Below are positions 62,474 to 64,000 of a DNA stretch of 64,000 bases, one piece after another. The DNA lies in NCBI RefSeq assembly GCF_014529625.1, contig NZ_CP076039.1:2480001-2544000 (forward strand), given 5' to 3'. Each line of letters opens with the position of its first letter. Position 1 is the first letter of the stretch. The notes beneath the pieces are model-generated. The model was not told where the DNA came from. It searched no databases and was given only the letters and a program-made list of their open reading frames with translations. Source of the DNA: Candidatus Pelagisphaera phototrophica. Lineage in GTDB: Bacteria; Verrucomicrobiota; Verrucomicrobiia; Opitutales; Opitutaceae. The translations under genes were made by a program, and so were the position numbers.

Positions 62474-63463
62474 CTACTTTTTCAATAAATCAGGTCCCAT
62501 TGCAGGTCCGCTATCCTTGTCACCTCTCTCCACTTCGATTTCAATCGAACTGTAGGTGATCCAAGGGACCTGCTGCAGTCTGGATCGAATCCCTTTTAGC
62601 TGATCTAGAGAACCTGATGCATGAATCGTGGCTGCAAAGTGTTGCGGGGCGATTTTCCACAGGCGAATGCTTGGCGTTACCGCTTGACCCGACGACGCTA
62701 CCAATTCCCGAATCTCCGCCTCCTTCTTTCCGTATTCGCCACCGTCGAGCAGGATTGACGAGGTTTCCCTTAACAGGCCCCAAGCCCACTTCGTGATAAC
62801 GACGGCACCGACTATTCCCATCAACGCATCAAGCCAAAGCAGTCCGTAGAACTTTCCAGCCGTAAGTGCCACGATGGCGAAAACAGATGTCAGGGCATCT
62901 GCCAATACGTGAAGGTAGGCGGCCTTCAAATTATGGTCGTGGTGATGATGATCCTCGTGTCCCTGATGACTGTGGGGGTGGTCATCCGTTTCGTCGTGAA
63001 TATGGCTATGAGAATGGCCGTGGCCGCTGTCATGCAGAATCTTGGCGCAGCCTAAATTTACGATGAGACCGATGATCGCTACGATGATGGCTTCGTCAAA
63101 AAGGATTTGCTCTGGCGAAAAAAAACGACCGACCGACTCAAGCCCCATCACAAATGCGACCACAACAAGAGCGACGGCACTGGCGAACCCGCCTAGGACG
63201 CTTACCTTGCCGGTACCGAACTTGTAGAAAGGGTTGTCCGCGTGTCTTCGAGCATACCAATAGGCAAACAACGTGATACTGAAAGCAGCCACATGAGTTG
63301 ACATGTGCCAACCATCTGCAAGCAAAGCCATCGAACCGAATAGAATTCCCGATACAATCTCCCCCACCATCATGATGGCGGTGATAGCGATCACAATCTT
63401 GGTTGAGCGCTCGCCCCGTTTATGCCCTATGAGCATCTCGTGATTATCGCCGTGAGCCCTCAT
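62474..63463 (-). CDS. dmeF: Cation diffusion facilitator DmeF-like (Co/Ni efflux)
   Basis: CDF-family transporter of 329 aa. Helix 2 carries LLADGWHMSTHVAAFSITLF (the D-x-x-H metal site is HMSTH/ADGWH) and helix 5 AYLHVLADALTSVFAIVALT with H-x-x-x-D. Between helices 4 and 5 is a His-rich loop (GHGHSHSHIHDETDDHPHSH and following). The pattern SMALLADGWHMSTH is that of the DmeF branch, which exports Co(II) and Ni(II). Its start overlaps the end of the RcnR-like gene by four bases, a dmeRF operon. Confidence 0.9.
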   Translation of the reverse strand: MRAHGDNHEMLIGHKRGERSTKIVIAITAIMMVGEIVSGILFGSMALLADGWHMSTHVAAFSITLFAYWYARRHADNPFYKFGTGKVSVLGGFASAVALVVVAFVMGLESVGRFFSPEQILFDEAIIVAIIGLIVNLGCAKILHDSGHGHSHSHIHDETDDHPHSHQGHEDHHHHDHNLKAAYLHVLADALTSVFAIVALTAGKFYGLLWLDALMGIVGAVVITKWAWGLLRETSSILLDGGEYGKKEAEIRELVASSGQAVTPSIRLWKIAPQHFAATIHASGSLDQLKGIRSRLQQVPWITYSSIEIEVERGDKDSGPAMGPDLLKK

Positions 63464-63735
63464 TTCAAATAGCTCCTTACAATACTCTGAATCTCTTTTC
63501 CAGTATCGCGAACCCCTTCGCTAGCATCGTCGCTTTCGACCAAATGATGTTCGATATGACTCAAAATCAATTCTTTTGTCAGGGCGTTGAGGGCACCTCG
63601 GCAGACAGCTGTATTTTGGAGGATAGCGAAGCAATCCTCACCCTCAGTTAACGTGCGTTCAACGCCTTCAAGTTGCCCCTTTAAACGTTTCACGCGAGCG
63701 ATGAGCTTTGTGTTTTCTGTAACTAGATGTACCAA
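63460..63735 (-). CDS. dmeR: RcnR/DmeR-type metal-responsive repressor
   Basis: CsoR/RcnR-family repressor of 91 aa, TTG start. The metal-ligand pattern of RcnR is intact: H3, C35, H60 and H64 (MVH..., GEDCFAIL, SHIEHHL), which favours Co/Ni sensing over copper or formaldehyde. The all-helical core has KLIARVKRLKGQLEGVERTL and CRGALNALTKELI. It represses its own operon with dmeF until Co or Ni binds. A G-tract site lies just upstream. Confidence 0.92.
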   Translation of the reverse strand: MVHLVTENTKLIARVKRLKGQLEGVERTLTEGEDCFAILQNTAVCRGALNALTKELILSHIEHHLVESDDASEGVRDTGKEIQSIVRSYLK

Positions 63736-63744
63736 CTTTATGCG

Positions 63745-63756
63745 ATAGAGGGGTAT
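63745..63756 (-). promoter_or_regulatory. Candidate RcnR/DmeR operator
   Basis: ATAGAGGGGTAT: a G-tract flanked by ATA and TAT, the A-form G/C-tract plus inverted AT ends that RcnR-type repressors bind. It is 10 bp upstream of the dmeR start, where the promoter should be. Confidence 0.45.
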
Positions 63757-64000
63757 TGTATATTTCAGTCAAGTTGAACTCTCATAATCCAAGAAGAAAT
63801 AAAGCATCTCCGGGGAAAGTCCCGAGGTATTTTAAGGTAGCGACGAACCCACCGACACCTCGAGTTCAGCGACAACAGTCTTCGCCTTTCAGGCTACGCC
63901 CGTCATGAGCTTAGAGGTATTTACCCAAAGGGTATAGAACGACTACTAGAAATGCAATAGCACGTTAAACGTATTCCATGCAATAAAGACCAGAATGGGA
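63757..64000. other. Right-hand edge, no gene recognised
   Basis: 244 bp upstream of dmeR to the window edge. It contains the probable dmeRF promoter and no recognisable coding or RNA feature. Confidence 0.35.

Noticed and set aside
1-64000. tRNA, rRNA or riboswitch genes
   Set aside because: The larger gaps were scanned by eye for TPsiC-like motifs and cloverleaf arms and none was convincing; a covariance-model search would be needed to exclude them.

Overview
The window looks like a chromosomal segment of a free-living or loosely host-associated Gram-negative bacterium of the PVC group, most likely a marine verrucomicrobium of the Opitutales type. The indications are secreted S1 sulfatases, a DUF1080 protein, a PhoD-like phosphatase, an MFS-PlsC acyltransferase fusion, a DUF5069 protein, heavy-metal-binding (HMBD) domains on copper pumps, and a tyrA-aroA-cmk-plsC order. 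The taxonomic call is an inference from gene content; no rRNA or tRNA gene was seen.

Layout. 1-5.6 kb: a nitrogen-heterocycle type catabolic cluster (NMT1-like solute-binding protein, cut by the window edge; CodA-like deaminase; a DUF2165 membrane protein; an exported amidohydrolase; a creatininase-family amidohydrolase; RidA). 5.8-11.9 kb: a decaying region in which an intact PhoD-like phosphatase and an MFS-PlsC protein sit among remnants of a DUF429 protein, two sulfatases and the acyl-ACP ligase third of an Aas-like protein. 11.9-27 kb: assorted small enzymes (methyltransferases, LysE exporter, SGNH hydrolase, SDRs, DUF1080, sulfatase, RNA-binding protein, DUF5069, FAD oxidoreductase, SOUL protein) with further remnants (beta-lactamase-type hydrolase, esterase, a multi-lesion cytochrome c). 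27-34 kb: a sugar-acid style cluster (FAH hydrolase, several SDRs, DeoC, a LacI regulator lacking its DNA-binding core, a D-2-hydroxyacid dehydrogenase and a TIM-barrel isomerase), part of it bracketed by two copies of a roughly 45-50 bp direct repeat. 34-47 kb: housekeeping (dapF, pyrD, hemB, cysS, thrS, tyrA, aroA, cmk, plsC), interrupted by a broken PIN/TRAM membrane protein gene. 47.6-50.8 kb: an exported arylsulfotransferase-like protein followed by an exported esterase/SMP-30 fusion. 51.3-63.7 kb: a metal-resistance island (Cys-rich exported protein, CusC, CusB, GxxExxY protein, CusA, DUF3347 protein, CopA) facing a dmeR-dmeF pair.

How the parts work together. The copper genes form a coherent set: CopA moves copper out of the cytoplasm, CusCBA moves it across the envelope, and the Cys-rich and DUF3347 proteins probably handle periplasmic copper. 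DmeF/DmeR would cover cobalt or nickel. The first cluster would import and ring-open a cyclic amide or nucleobase-like compound, with RidA detoxifying reactive imines.

The most striking overall feature is the number of broken genes: about ten loci in 64 kb, several of which keep one long reading frame but carry in-frame TAG or TAA codons. This points to real nonsense mutation under relaxed selection more than to indel sequencing errors, although two homopolymer frameshifts could be either. No single clear-cut new defence or mobile system was found. The best candidates for something new are the GxxExxY cassette with its 9-nt periodic flanking repeats inside the copper operon, and the N-heterocycle cluster.
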